Source of the DNA: Janthinobacterium sp. FW305-129
GTDB lineage: Bacteria > Pseudomonadota > Gammaproteobacteria > Burkholderiales > Burkholderiaceae_D
Direction: 5' to 3'
NCBI RefSeq assembly: GCF_020858115.1
Contig: NZ_JACYMM010000001.1
Location: 620,001-684,000, forward strand
Length of the DNA: 64,000 bases
This document shows positions 26,505-35,120 of the stretch, in pieces; the first letter of the stretch is position 1, and the number at the start of each line of letters is the position of its first letter. Both the position numbers and the translations under genes were made by a program. The notes under the pieces are model-generated. The model was given only the letters and a program-made list of their open reading frames with translations. It searched no databases and had not been told where the DNA came from.

Positions 26505-27428
26505 ATGGCCATCAACGAAGAAATTACCCTGAAAAAGCTGGAAGTGTTTCTCAGCTTTATGGAATTGAACAACCTGGCGCGGGTGGCCGATGCGCTGGGC
26601 CAGAGCACGGTCAGCGTGCACCGCGCCCTGCACTCGCTGGAAGACGGCTTGCGCTGCCCCCTGTTCAAGCGCGAGGGGCGCAGCCTGATCCCCTTGCATG
26701 CGGCCTACACCTTTGCCGAATCGGCGCGGCGCGCGCTGGCCGAATGCGAGGAAGGCGTGCGCAAGGTGCGCGAAATGTCGGGCATCAATCCCGTGCGGCT
26801 GAAGATCGGTTCGCTGTATTCACTGACCCTGCACTGCATCCCGCAACTGGTGATCGCCCTGAAACTGCGCCGGCCGGGCCTGGACATCGACCTGACCCTG
26901 GGCTCGAACCGCGACCTGCTGCAAAGCCTGGCCGACGGCCGCCTGGACGCCATCATCATCGGCGTGCAGGAAGACGAACAGCATGCGGGGCTGGTGGCCG
27001 TGCCCCTGTTCCAGGACGACATCTTCCTGGCCGCGCCGCTCGGTTCGCCCTATGCAGGGGAGGCCTCGGTGGACTTGCAACAGTTGCGCAACGACAAATT
27101 CGTCACCCTCAGCGAGGGTTTCGTCACCTCGCAAAGCTTCAACCACGCCTTCGATCTGGCGGGATTCGTGCCCGACACGGCCATGCGCGTGGGCGACATC
27201 TTCTCCCTGATCAACCTGGTCAGCGGCGGCATCGGCTACAGCCTGCTGCCGGGCCGCGTGCGCGCCTTCAGCTCGCGCATCGAACTGCTGCCCCTCGACG
27301 CGCGCTACGGCTCGCACCAGCAAATCACCCTGCTGATGCAGAGCAGCCGCGAGCGCGATCCCAATTTGCTGGCGCTGGCGGCGGAGTGCAGGTTGTATGG
27401 GCGTGGTGAAAAGCGCGCTGATGCATGA
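26505..27428 (+). CDS. mdcR: LysR-family malonate regulator MdcR
   Basis: A 307-residue LTTR, divergent from the mdc operon. HTH: LKKLEVFLSFMELNNLARVA, then LGQSTVSVHRALHSLEDGLR; the rest is a periplasmic-binding-protein-like inducer domain. The unusual HTH wording (STVSVHRALHSLE) and location match MdcR of malonate clusters. AGAGG precedes ATG 26505. It is expected to activate mdcABCDE-madLM-mdcGH in response to malonate. Confidence 0.9.
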   Translation: MAINEEITLKKLEVFLSFMELNNLARVADALGQSTVSVHRALHSLEDGLRCPLFKREGRSLIPLHAAYTFAESARRALAECEEGVRKVREMSGINPVRLKIGSLYSLTLHCIPQLVIALKLRRPGLDIDLTLGSNRDLLQSLADGRLDAIIIGVQEDEQHAGLVAVPLFQDDIFLAAPLGSPYAGEASVDLQQLRNDKFVTLSEGFVTSQSFNHAFDLAGFVPDTAMRVGDIFSLINLVSGGIGYSLLPGRVRAFSSRIELLPLDARYGSHQQITLLMQSSRERDPNLLALAAECRLYGRGEKRADA

Positions 27429-27478
27429 CGCGAATTTTGCGCAAAAACTTGATGTTTAGCAAAATCGATTGCATCAGA

Positions 27479-27491
27479 AAAAGTTCAATAA
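27479..27491. repeat. 13-bp direct repeat, left copy
   Basis: AAAAGTTCAATAA occurs here and again at 29580-29592, on either side of the two AT-rich putative defence genes. It could mark the ends of an inserted segment. A 13-mer in AT-rich DNA can also recur by chance. Confidence 0.4.
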
Positions 27492-27506
27492 GTGTCCCAA
27501 TTCTAA

Positions 27507-28247
27507 TTAATACAAATCCAAACTAAGCTTAACCTCGTTGAGCGAGGATATAAATAAATTATTACCTCTAAGATACTCGCAAGATTTGTAATTTAAAAAT
27601 TGAGTCCCAATCACCACCAAACGAAGCTGAGAGAAATCTGTAAAGTTAATCAAAGTTATTATTTGATCTCTTGCTTCTCCTTCCTTGAAACCATTCTCAT
27701 CAACAATCTTATCGCAAATTATTTTCACGGTAGTGTAAAAAGCACGTAAAACCCCAAAAATCTGATCTTCGGAATCCAACTCACTAAGATAATCTGCTAC
27801 ACCTTCGTTGCCTACGCCATTATCTCTCAAATTCTCTATTTCCTCTTCCATATGCAATACAGCAGCAGCACCTGTTTTCTCCACAATGTTGTGACCTTCG
27901 TAGAAATATATTTTAAATTCACGAAAAATATTTTTTTGTGATTCTATCATATTGAAAAACAACGTATTAAATAATCTAAAATTTTCAGTTCTTTCGCTAT
28001 TCTTAAGTTCTTTTTTAAGCTCGGCATTTGCTTCTTTTTGCAATGTGGCTGATCGTATCAGGAGTACAACGGATAAAAAACTTAAGATTGGGTTTAATGT
28101 CCCACCTATGTAGTCACCAAACTGACCCCAAACCGCCGTATCCTCTGACAATTGGGAGCCAAATATTGGGAAAAATTTCAATACGTAGAAAGCGATTATT
28201 ATCGTAATTGCCATCCCGCCAAGAAAAATAAGATAATTATTCCTCAT
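27507..28247 (-). CDS. putative phage abortive-infection membrane protein (putAbiC-like)
   Basis: A 246-residue protein with two N-terminal membrane segments (about 5-24 and 48-66) flanking the phrase WGQFGDYIGGTLNPILSFLS, then a cytoplasmic helical domain with FNTLFFNMIESQKNIF. This layout is that of the family annotated as putative phage abortive infection proteins. The gene is much richer in A+T than its surroundings and overlaps the upstream gene by 11 bp. Defence function is inferred from family and context, not shown. Confidence 0.68.
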   Translation of the reverse strand: MRNNYLIFLGGMAITIIIAFYVLKFFPIFGSQLSEDTAVWGQFGDYIGGTLNPILSFLSVVLLIRSATLQKEANAELKKELKNSERTENFRLFNTLFFNMIESQKNIFREFKIYFYEGHNIVEKTGAAAVLHMEEEIENLRDNGVGNEGVADYLSELDSEDQIFGVLRAFYTTVKIICDKIVDENGFKEGEARDQIITLINFTDFSQLRLVVIGTQFLNYKSCEYLRGNNLFISSLNEVKLSLDLY

Positions 28248-29061
28248 AAAATCCCGAGATAAAATACTTCACTGCTTTTCCATCACGAATTCTTAAAGCA
28301 CGAACTTGTAATCTTATATAAATTCGTTGCTCTTCATCCAATATATTATTTTTCGAAAGATTATCCGATATTAAGCTTTTTGCCCTTGCGTTTATTACTT
28401 TATACTCACTTAAGAAACCAAATGCTGTAGTTTCATTTTCACCGAAAATTTGAAGACGTCCATTACCTGTATTTATATTTAACCTTGTAATTGCAACAGA
28501 GACATCTATGCTCTGGCGATCCAATTTCGCTGCTAAAGTTAAGCCTGTACTTCTATCAAATTCTGCCAATATTTTCTTTTCATCTCTGTTTTTTCTGAAT
28601 CGAATTTTGACATCGTAGTTAAATTTAAAACTTGTGTCATGAATATTTTTCATCGCCGAAACTCGAAGATGTTTGCTAAGGTCTTCTGCTTTCTCTCCCA
28701 GATTATCGATTATTTCCTTTGCTTGAGCGCTCAATATTTCATTTTCCTTATAAACCGAATCATTTAAGAAATAAGAAATTATTTCCGTAAATACTTCCCA
28801 TCCAATCTTTCCATATTTCTCTTTTAATACCTGATCGGAAATATCTAAAGTAAAAATCTGACCATATGATCCGCTAAAGCTGGCCTTCAAGATTGTTTTA
28901 ACTTTCCCTTTGAAAGTCTTTCTTCCTGGGATTTTTCCCGACAAAACGGTTTCTGCAATTATTCTGATGGCATCCGATGAACCCTGAAGTGTTTTAAGGC
29001 CAGATTTCATTTCAACCGAATAGTCGGGACTATCTATAATCACATCAAGATCGACTGTCAT
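28237..29061 (-). CDS. unknown protein, first gene of the putative defence pair
   Basis: A 274-residue soluble protein (MTVDLDVIIDSPDYSVEMKS...) with no signal peptide or membrane segment. It is rich in Lys/Ile/Asn, unlike nearby genes. Alternating beta and helical stretches and a C-terminal KAVKYFISGFYEE are visible, but no catalytic motif that I can name. AAGGAA precedes ATG 29061, and a 16-bp palindrome lies 22 bases upstream. It overlaps the abortive-infection-like gene and is translated first, so it may be the sensor or effector partner. Confidence 0.6.
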   Translation of the reverse strand: MTVDLDVIIDSPDYSVEMKSGLKTLQGSSDAIRIIAETVLSGKIPGRKTFKGKVKTILKASFSGSYGQIFTLDISDQVLKEKYGKIGWEVFTEIISYFLNDSVYKENEILSAQAKEIIDNLGEKAEDLSKHLRVSAMKNIHDTSFKFNYDVKIRFRKNRDEKKILAEFDRSTGLTLAAKLDRQSIDVSVAITRLNINTGNGRLQIFGENETTAFGFLSEYKVINARAKSLISDNLSKNNILDEEQRIYIRLQVRALRIRDGKAVKYFISGFYEE

Positions 29062-29082
29062 GTTTTCCTTTGAGTTTAGTAA

Positions 29083-29098
29083 GTAGGATCAATCCTAC
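29083..29098. promoter_or_regulatory. palindrome upstream of the putative defence operon
   Basis: GTAGGATCAATCCTAC is a 7-bp inverted repeat with a 2-base centre, 21 bases before the first start codon of the pair. Its position suggests an operator. No regulator gene is linked. Confidence 0.45.
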
Positions 29099-29926
29099 AT
29101 GATAGCTTCATTTTTGGATGTGGTCTCTCTAAATATCACTTAAAAGCGCATATTTTTTGGCGAATAAGTGTGGACGTGAGCCTGGACAGGCTCTATGGAT
29201 AACTTATATGGACGACTCACGGAGATTAAGTAGCTTCGCACGTTAAGTCCAGATGAGGTAACAGTCTGATATCTAGCCTGTTGATGCAGGTCCATCACTT
29301 GCAGACCCTGATAGAATTCACCGACAATTTCTTATCTTATTTTTAATATAAATGACTGCAATTCCCTATCAGGTTATTCTCGTCACGGTACTCTCTGTTC
29401 GCCATCATGTATTTTTCGCTTGCACTCCTGAAGTAAAGCTTGTTGTCCCGTATGCCGAACTTTTCAGTTCGGTGGACTTTACTCGAGATCAAATACGTTA
29501 TCGTGAACAATACTGCCCAAATTATTCGAGCCAACTTGTTCGCCAGAGCGGTACCTGTAACGCCGTACGGCCTTCACTTAAAAGTTCAATAATCCATGGG
29601 GAGTGCGCACTGCCTGAGATGATCGCTCTAGCGCCGTGAACGAGCAATGTTCACAGATAGACGTCGCCCAGTTTGCTTAAACCAAATTAACGAACGTATC
29701 CACCAATTTCAGTCTGGCTTAGTACCAAGCCGAGCCATGTCGCAAATTGACGACCGGAACTGAAGCCGGCAGGATGACCGATGGTGACAACCGCTGCATT
29801 CGCTGTGAGCAGTCCGACGCCAAGAATTCGGAGCAGCGTCAACGCTAACGTACACTTTCATGCAAAAGTTATTATAGATATCACTTAAAATAAATTGTCA
29901 ATATATCGACTGCTCTTAGTGCTCAT
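29099..29926. other. gene-free stretch, possibly decayed insertion
   Basis: About 830 bases in which I can support no gene; short open frames (for example 29343-29534 minus, 29352-29639 plus) overlap each other, lack ribosome sites and resemble nothing. ATATCACTTAAAA is repeated at 29133-29145 and 29878-29890, enclosing most of the stretch. The second copy of the AAAAGTTCAATAA repeat is at 29580-29592. The composition is mixed, which fits degraded mobile DNA. Confidence 0.4.
29580..29592. repeat. 13-bp direct repeat, right copy
   Basis: Second copy of AAAAGTTCAATAA (first at 27479-27491), about 2.1 kb away across the putative defence genes. Confidence 0.4.
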
Positions 29927-29948
29927 AAAAAAGCCCGCTTCAGCGGGC
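29927..29948 (-). terminator. Rho-independent terminator of the GH15/otsBA operon
   Basis: On the minus strand GCCCGC-TGAA-GCGGGC is followed by six T, 58 bases after the GH15 stop codon. A second A-tract lies on the other side. Confidence 0.85.
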
Positions 29949-30005
29949 CTCAAAAAAAATTGTCATTTTCGGCAGGTGAGAGGTAAGCTTCTCACCGCGA
30001 AGTGT

Positions 30006-31826
30006 CTAAACCGCACTATCCCACGGCGCCGACAACCTCACCGCGCAATTGATGAGGCCCACCATCGAATACGTCTGCGGAAAATTCCCCCACATCTCTC
30101 CCGTCACCGGGTGCGTATCTTCCGACAGCAAGCCCAGGTGGTTGCGCGCCAGCAGCATGGTTTCGAAGATCTTGCGCGCTTCGTCTTTCCTGCCGATGCG
30201 GGCCAGGGCGTCGATGCGCCAGAAGGTGCAGATGTTGAAGGCGGTCTCCGGTTTGCCGAAGTCGTCGGGCGCTTCGTAGCGGCGCATGTAGGGGCCGTCG
30301 CACAGCGATGCTTCCAGCGCGTCGACGGTGGCGATGAAACGGGGGTCCATGGGGTCGATGAAGTTGACTTCCGCCATCAGCAGGACGGAGGCGTCGAGGT
30401 CGCGCCCGCCCAGGCTTTCCGCGAAGGCCTGGCGCTCCTCGCTCCACGCTTCGCGCAGTAATCTCTCGCGGATCAGCACGGCGCGGCTGTTCCAGTGGTC
30501 GGCGCGGTCCGGCAAGCCCAGCTTGTGCGCGACTTTCGCCAGGCGGTCGCAGGCGGCCCAGCTCATCAGCATGGACGAAGTGTGGACGCGCGCCCGCGTG
30601 CGCAGCTCCCACATGCCCGCGTCCGGCTCCGCATGCAGCCGGAACGCCTGGTCGCCCACGGCTTCCAGCGCGGCAAACTCGGCTTTTCCCGCCCGGTGGA
30701 ACAGGCGGTGGTCGAGAAACGCCTGCGCCGCGCCGAGGACGATATTGCCGTAAACGTCGTGCTGGAAGTGTTCCTGCGCCTGGTTGCCCACGCGCACGGG
30801 GCCGTTGCCGCGGTAGCCGGGCAAGTGGTCGAGTATCGATTCGGGCAGCTGCTCTTCCAGGCCGATGCCGTACAGGGGCTGGATGTGGCCGCCTTTCGAG
30901 CGGGCGACGATATTCGTCAGCCAGCGCAGATATTCCTCCATCGTGCCCACTTCCGACAGGCTGTTCAGCGCGCGCACGACGAAGAAGGCGTCGCGCAGCC
31001 AGCAATAGCGGTAATCCCAGTTGCGGCTGCTGCCCGGCGCTTCGGGGATGCTGGTGGTCATGGCGGCGATGATGGCGCCCGTGTCTTCATATAAAGACAG
31101 TTTCAAGGTGATGGCGGCGCGGATGACCACGTCCTGCCATTCCAGCGGCACGGCCAGGCGGCGCGTGTAGGTGCGCCAGTAGTTGATGGTTTCCTTTTCG
31201 AAGATGCGCGCCGTCTCGTCGATGCCGCCGGCCAGCGTTTCATCGGGGCCCAGCAGGAAGTTGGCCGTGCCGCCCAGCACGAAATACGTTTCGCTCAGCA
31301 CATAGTTAAGCGACACATCCGTGTTCAGGCGCAAGGTCTGTTCCGGCCCCACGTAGCGGATATGGTGGCTGCCCTGCGTGATCTGCGGCGCCAGCCGGCC
31401 CCAGTCGTAGCGGGGGCGCAGCCGGACGCGGATGCGCACGGCATGGTCGAGCGGCCGGACGCGGCGGATCAGCATCAGCGGGCGGAACATGCGGTCGCGG
31501 CTGAGGAATCGGGGCGCGAAATCCGTGATTTCCACGCCGCGCCCCTGCGTGTCGTACAGGCGCGTGCGCAGCACGGCCGTGTTCGGTTCATAGACTTGCT
31601 CGCTGCGGGCGAAGTTCTCGATGTCGATGGCCCACACGCTGCCGTTTTCCGTGTCGTCCAGCAAGCGGTTGAAGACGGGATCGCCATCGAAACGGGGCAG
31701 GCAAGACCAGACGACCTGCCCGGCCTGGTCGATCAGCGCGTTGAAGGCGCAATTGCCCACCACGCCGCAGTTCAGCGATGCTGGCGTGGGCGGTTGGCTG
31801 GCGCGGGTGTCATGCGATGTCGTCAT
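30006..31826 (-). CDS. glycoside hydrolase family 15 protein (glucoamylase/trehalase type)
   Basis: A 606-residue GH15 enzyme with the (alpha/alpha)6 catalytic domain. Landmarks are SRNWDYRYCWLRDAFFVVRA, the ARSKGGHIQPLYGI stretch and FNICTFWRIDALARIGRKDEA, plus an N-terminal beta domain (GVVGNCAFNALIDQAG; CLPRFDGDPVFN). Known members hydrolyse alpha-glucans or trehalose. Being 3 bases after otsB, it probably works on trehalose or glucan turnover. No signal peptide, so it is cytoplasmic. Third gene of otsA-otsB-GH15. Confidence 0.9.
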   Translation of the reverse strand: MTTSHDTRASQPPTPASLNCGVVGNCAFNALIDQAGQVVWSCLPRFDGDPVFNRLLDDTENGSVWAIDIENFARSEQVYEPNTAVLRTRLYDTQGRGVEITDFAPRFLSRDRMFRPLMLIRRVRPLDHAVRIRVRLRPRYDWGRLAPQITQGSHHIRYVGPEQTLRLNTDVSLNYVLSETYFVLGGTANFLLGPDETLAGGIDETARIFEKETINYWRTYTRRLAVPLEWQDVVIRAAITLKLSLYEDTGAIIAAMTTSIPEAPGSSRNWDYRYCWLRDAFFVVRALNSLSEVGTMEEYLRWLTNIVARSKGGHIQPLYGIGLEEQLPESILDHLPGYRGNGPVRVGNQAQEHFQHDVYGNIVLGAAQAFLDHRLFHRAGKAEFAALEAVGDQAFRLHAEPDAGMWELRTRARVHTSSMLMSWAACDRLAKVAHKLGLPDRADHWNSRAVLIRERLLREAWSEERQAFAESLGGRDLDASVLLMAEVNFIDPMDPRFIATVDALEASLCDGPYMRRYEAPDDFGKPETAFNICTFWRIDALARIGRKDEARKIFETMLLARNHLGLLSEDTHPVTGEMWGNFPQTYSMVGLINCAVRLSAPWDSAV

Positions 31827-31829
31827 GGG

Positions 31830-32594
31830 CTACTCCTTCGATGTCGGGGATACGGACGCGGCCAGCAGCGCGGCGCGCAAGGCGCCGGGGCTGGCCAGGC
31901 GCAGGGTGGCGGCGCTGGGGCCGTTGCCCACCTTGACGCCCTGCCCGCCTGCTTGTTGTACAAAGGCAAAGCCTGCCTCGTCGGTGGTGTCGTCGCCCGC
32001 GAACACGGGCCGGCGGCCGGCAAACGGGCTTTCGCGCAGGAAGGCGGCGATGGCGCCGCCCTTGTCGGTGGCGGCTGGCTTGGCTTCCAGGACCATTTTG
32101 CCATGCAACAGCAACACCCCCGGGCACGCTTGCACGGCGGCGGTCATTTCCTGCAGGCATAACGGTTCTAGCTCGGGCGCCAGCCGGTAATGCAGGGCCA
32201 CGGCACCCCGCTTCTGCTCCACCAGCAAGCCGGGGTAAATCGCCGCCAGCGCCCGGGCGCGCGCCAGCACGGGCGACACGTCAGGCGTGGCCGCCACGTG
32301 AAACTGGCCATCGGCGCCGCGCCGCTCCACACCATGCACGCCGGCAACAGGCAAGACCAAGGGCGCCAGCATGGCGTCGATCTGCGCCACGGGACGACCG
32401 GAAATGAGGGCCAGCGCGCCGCCATGGTGCTCGGCCAGCAGCGCCAGCGCTTCGATGACGCCGGGCGCCACGCGCACGCCGTCGGGTGTGGGCGCCAGGT
32501 CGACCAGGGTGCCGTCGAAGTCGAGGAAGACGGCCGTGCCGGGCGCACTCAGCAGCTGCAACAGGGCCGCGCTATCGTCAGGGAGATCGGCCAT
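31830..32594 (-). CDS. otsB: trehalose-6-phosphate phosphatase
   Basis: A 254-residue HAD-superfamily phosphatase with motif I FLDFDGTLVDL, a SGRP motif II region and motif IV FAGDDTTDEAGF. It converts trehalose 6-phosphate to trehalose. ATG 32594 overlaps the otsA stop (TGATG) with AGGGG upstream; GTG 32597 is less likely. Confidence 0.93.
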   Translation of the reverse strand: MADLPDDSAALLQLLSAPGTAVFLDFDGTLVDLAPTPDGVRVAPGVIEALALLAEHHGGALALISGRPVAQIDAMLAPLVLPVAGVHGVERRGADGQFHVAATPDVSPVLARARALAAIYPGLLVEQKRGAVALHYRLAPELEPLCLQEMTAAVQACPGVLLLHGKMVLEAKPAATDKGGAIAAFLRESPFAGRRPVFAGDDTTDEAGFAFVQQAGGQGVKVGNGPSAATLRLASPGALRAALLAASVSPTSKE

Positions 32595-34882
32595 CACATC
32601 CCCTTGCGCCGCTTGATGCGGCTGTGGGCGTCGATCTTGGTCATGACCTTGTCGCGCTGGCGCAAGCGGGCCGCGTCCAGCAGCATGCGACCGGCCCAGC
32701 GGTAGACATTGAAATGTTTGACTCTGGCCCGCATGCTCTTCATGCGCTCGCGCTGTTCCACGGGCGGCATCACGAGGCCACGGTACAGGGCGTCGGCGCC
32801 CTGCTCGATATGATACGGATTGATGATCAGCGCCTCATGCAGTTCCCGCGCCGCGCCGGTGAATTGACTTAAAACAAGGACGCCCAGTTCGTCGTCGCGC
32901 GCGGCGATGAATTCCTTGGCCACCAGATTCATGCCGTCATGCAAGCTTGTCACCATACACACTTCCGAGGCGCGGAAATAGCGCTGCAAATCGTCCTGGC
33001 CATGGTGCTCCGCCTTCAGCAGGATGGGCACATAGTCGCCGCTGCCGAAGCGGCGGTTGATGCGCTCGACCATCTTGCGCACCCTGGCGTCAAAACTTTG
33101 ATATTCGTCAAGCGAAGCGCGGCTGGGGGCGGCGATCTGCACGAACGTGAAATTGCCGACCATGCCGGGCTGCAATTCGAACATGCGCTCGACGGCCTGG
33201 AAGCGCTCGACGATGCCTTTCGTGTAATCGAGGCGGTCCACGCCGATGCCCAGCAAGTGGTCTTGTGCCACGCCCAGCTCGCTGCGGATCTGTGCGCGGC
33301 ACGCGGCCACGTCGGGCTGCGCCGGATCATCCTCGGGCCAGGCGATCGAGATCGGGTAATCCTCGACCTGCGTCATCTCGCCGCCATACGAAATGGTCGA
33401 TGCTTCCGGCTCGATGCGGGTTTCCAGGTAGCGGTCCACCGTTTCGAGGAAGTTCTTGCGGTGGAATGGCGTATGGAAACCGAGGATCGTGCTGCCCAGC
33501 AAGCCGTCGAGGATTTCTTCGCGCCATGGGCAAATGCCGAACGATTCCGAATTCGGCCAGGGGATATGCCAGAACGTGATGATCGTCGCCTTCGGCAAGG
33601 CTTCGCGCACCATACGCGGCAGCAAGGCGAAGTGATAGTCCTGCACCAGCACGACGGGGTTGTCCGTCTTCGCCTCGGCGATCACGGCGTCGGCGAAGCG
33701 GCGGTTGACTTTGACGTACTGTTCCCAGTCGGACGAGCGGAACACGGGACGCACGTGGGCGATATGGCACAGCGGCCACATGCCTTCATTGGCAAAACCA
33801 TAATAGTAGCCCTGCTCTTCCTCTTGCGTCAGCCACACGCGGCGCAAGGTATAGCTGGGATTGTCGGGCGGCACGGGCACGTGGTCGAGCTTGTCCACCG
33901 TCTCGCGGTCGGCGGAACCGGCGCCATGCGCGATCCACGTGCCGGAGCACGCCCGCATCACGGCTTCCACGGCCGTCACCAGGCCGCTGGCCGGGCGCTG
34001 CACGACGATCCCGCTCTCTGTTTTGGTGTGGATATATGGTTCGCGGTTCGACACGACCAGCACCTGGTCGCCCTGCAAGTCCGCTTCCAGCAAGGCGCGC
34101 AGCTTGTCCGGCGTCCAGTCGGACGACCAGCCGTTATCGCCCTGGCGTTCCAGGTGGTATTCCTGCAGCAATTCGCGCAAGTCGCCGATCAGCGGCTGCA
34201 TTTCCGGCGGCGGCGCGGGCGCGGCGGCGGGCGCCGTGGCGGCGGCCACTGCGCCATTGCTTTTCGGCAGTAACTCGCCCCGCAAGATCTCCTTGACGGC
34301 CGTCAACCAGCCGCGCCAGCTCAGGTGGGCCACGAACACGGTCATCAGGGAAATCAGCACGGCCAGCACGGCCAGGAAGGCAAAAATAAAACGCTTGGTA
34401 TCGGTATTGCGGCGTTCGACAAAGCTCATGTCCTGCACCAGCACCAGACGGCCCAGCTGGGAAGCGTCCTGCATGACGGGCGTTTCGCTGAGGTGGACCT
34501 GGCCCTGCGGCAATTGCGCCAGCGATTTGTACAGGCCGCCCGTGGCAGGCGTGCTCCAGCAGCCGATGGAGGCCGGGTATTGCGCGGACTGGTACAGCAA
34601 GTGGCCCCCGTTGTCGCAAAAGCCGATGGCGATCAGCCGTTCGTCGCGCGTGGCGCCCTGGAACAGTTCACTGATACGCGTGGCATCTTGCGCGGGCAGG
34701 TATTCGGTGAGCGAGGGGCGGAGGGTTCCAGCGAGCAATTCGGCCCGGCTGTCGAGGTCGCGCACATACCAGCGCAGGGTGATATTGTCGAGCAGGGGTA
34801 CAACGATATAGGCAAACAGCCCCAGCATGAGGGCCAGCGGCAGGATGAAGCGCAAGGACATTCGCAGTGATCGTACTATCAT
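32594..34882 (-). CDS. otsA: trehalose-6-phosphate synthase with membrane-anchored sensor-like N-terminus
   Basis: A 762-residue protein. The GT20 synthase domain runs from about 273 to 735 ([58 protein letters not shown]). It is preceded by about 270 extra residues: TM1 about 11-31, an extracytoplasmic domain about 32-164, TM2 about 165-187, and a Pro/Ala-rich linker (211-228). Ordinary OtsA is cytoplasmic and about 470 residues. The extra part looks like a periplasmic sensor and suggests that envelope or osmotic signals act directly on the enzyme. AAAGGA precedes ATG 34882. It heads the otsA-otsB-GH15 operon. Confidence 0.92.
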   Translation of the reverse strand: MIVRSLRMSLRFILPLALMLGLFAYIVVPLLDNITLRWYVRDLDSRAELLAGTLRPSLTEYLPAQDATRISELFQGATRDERLIAIGFCDNGGHLLYQSAQYPASIGCWSTPATGGLYKSLAQLPQGQVHLSETPVMQDASQLGRLVLVQDMSFVERRNTDTKRFIFAFLAVLAVLISLMTVFVAHLSWRGWLTAVKEILRGELLPKSNGAVAAATAPAAAPAPPPEMQPLIGDLRELLQEYHLERQGDNGWSSDWTPDKLRALLEADLQGDQVLVVSNREPYIHTKTESGIVVQRPASGLVTAVEAVMRACSGTWIAHGAGSADRETVDKLDHVPVPPDNPSYTLRRVWLTQEEEQGYYYGFANEGMWPLCHIAHVRPVFRSSDWEQYVKVNRRFADAVIAEAKTDNPVVLVQDYHFALLPRMVREALPKATIITFWHIPWPNSESFGICPWREEILDGLLGSTILGFHTPFHRKNFLETVDRYLETRIEPEASTISYGGEMTQVEDYPISIAWPEDDPAQPDVAACRAQIRSELGVAQDHLLGIGVDRLDYTKGIVERFQAVERMFELQPGMVGNFTFVQIAAPSRASLDEYQSFDARVRKMVERINRRFGSGDYVPILLKAEHHGQDDLQRYFRASEVCMVTSLHDGMNLVAKEFIAARDDELGVLVLSQFTGAARELHEALIINPYHIEQGADALYRGLVMPPVEQRERMKSMRARVKHFNVYRWAGRMLLDAARLRQRDKVMTKIDAHSRIKRRKGM

Positions 34883-35120
34883 CGGTTTCCTTTGCAAAAA
34901 CGAAAAGCATGGCAAGTATGACTATGTTTCCAATGCGGCGACGCCCGCTTGCTTTCCGTATTGAAACGTCAACGTGGCATGGCGCAGCGCAGCAATTTCT
35001 TCCAGTATCCACCTTGATGCAAGTCTTATCCGTACGGCAACGCACGCCCCCGTTACGCCATCTGCCCGTAAAATACCGCTTCCGACATCCATTTCACCAA
35101 TAACTAAGGAGTTTTCGCCT

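Noticed and set aside
29343-29639. Short overlapping ORFs on both strands in the gene-free segment
   Set aside because: No ribosome sites, no similarity, and mutually overlapping.
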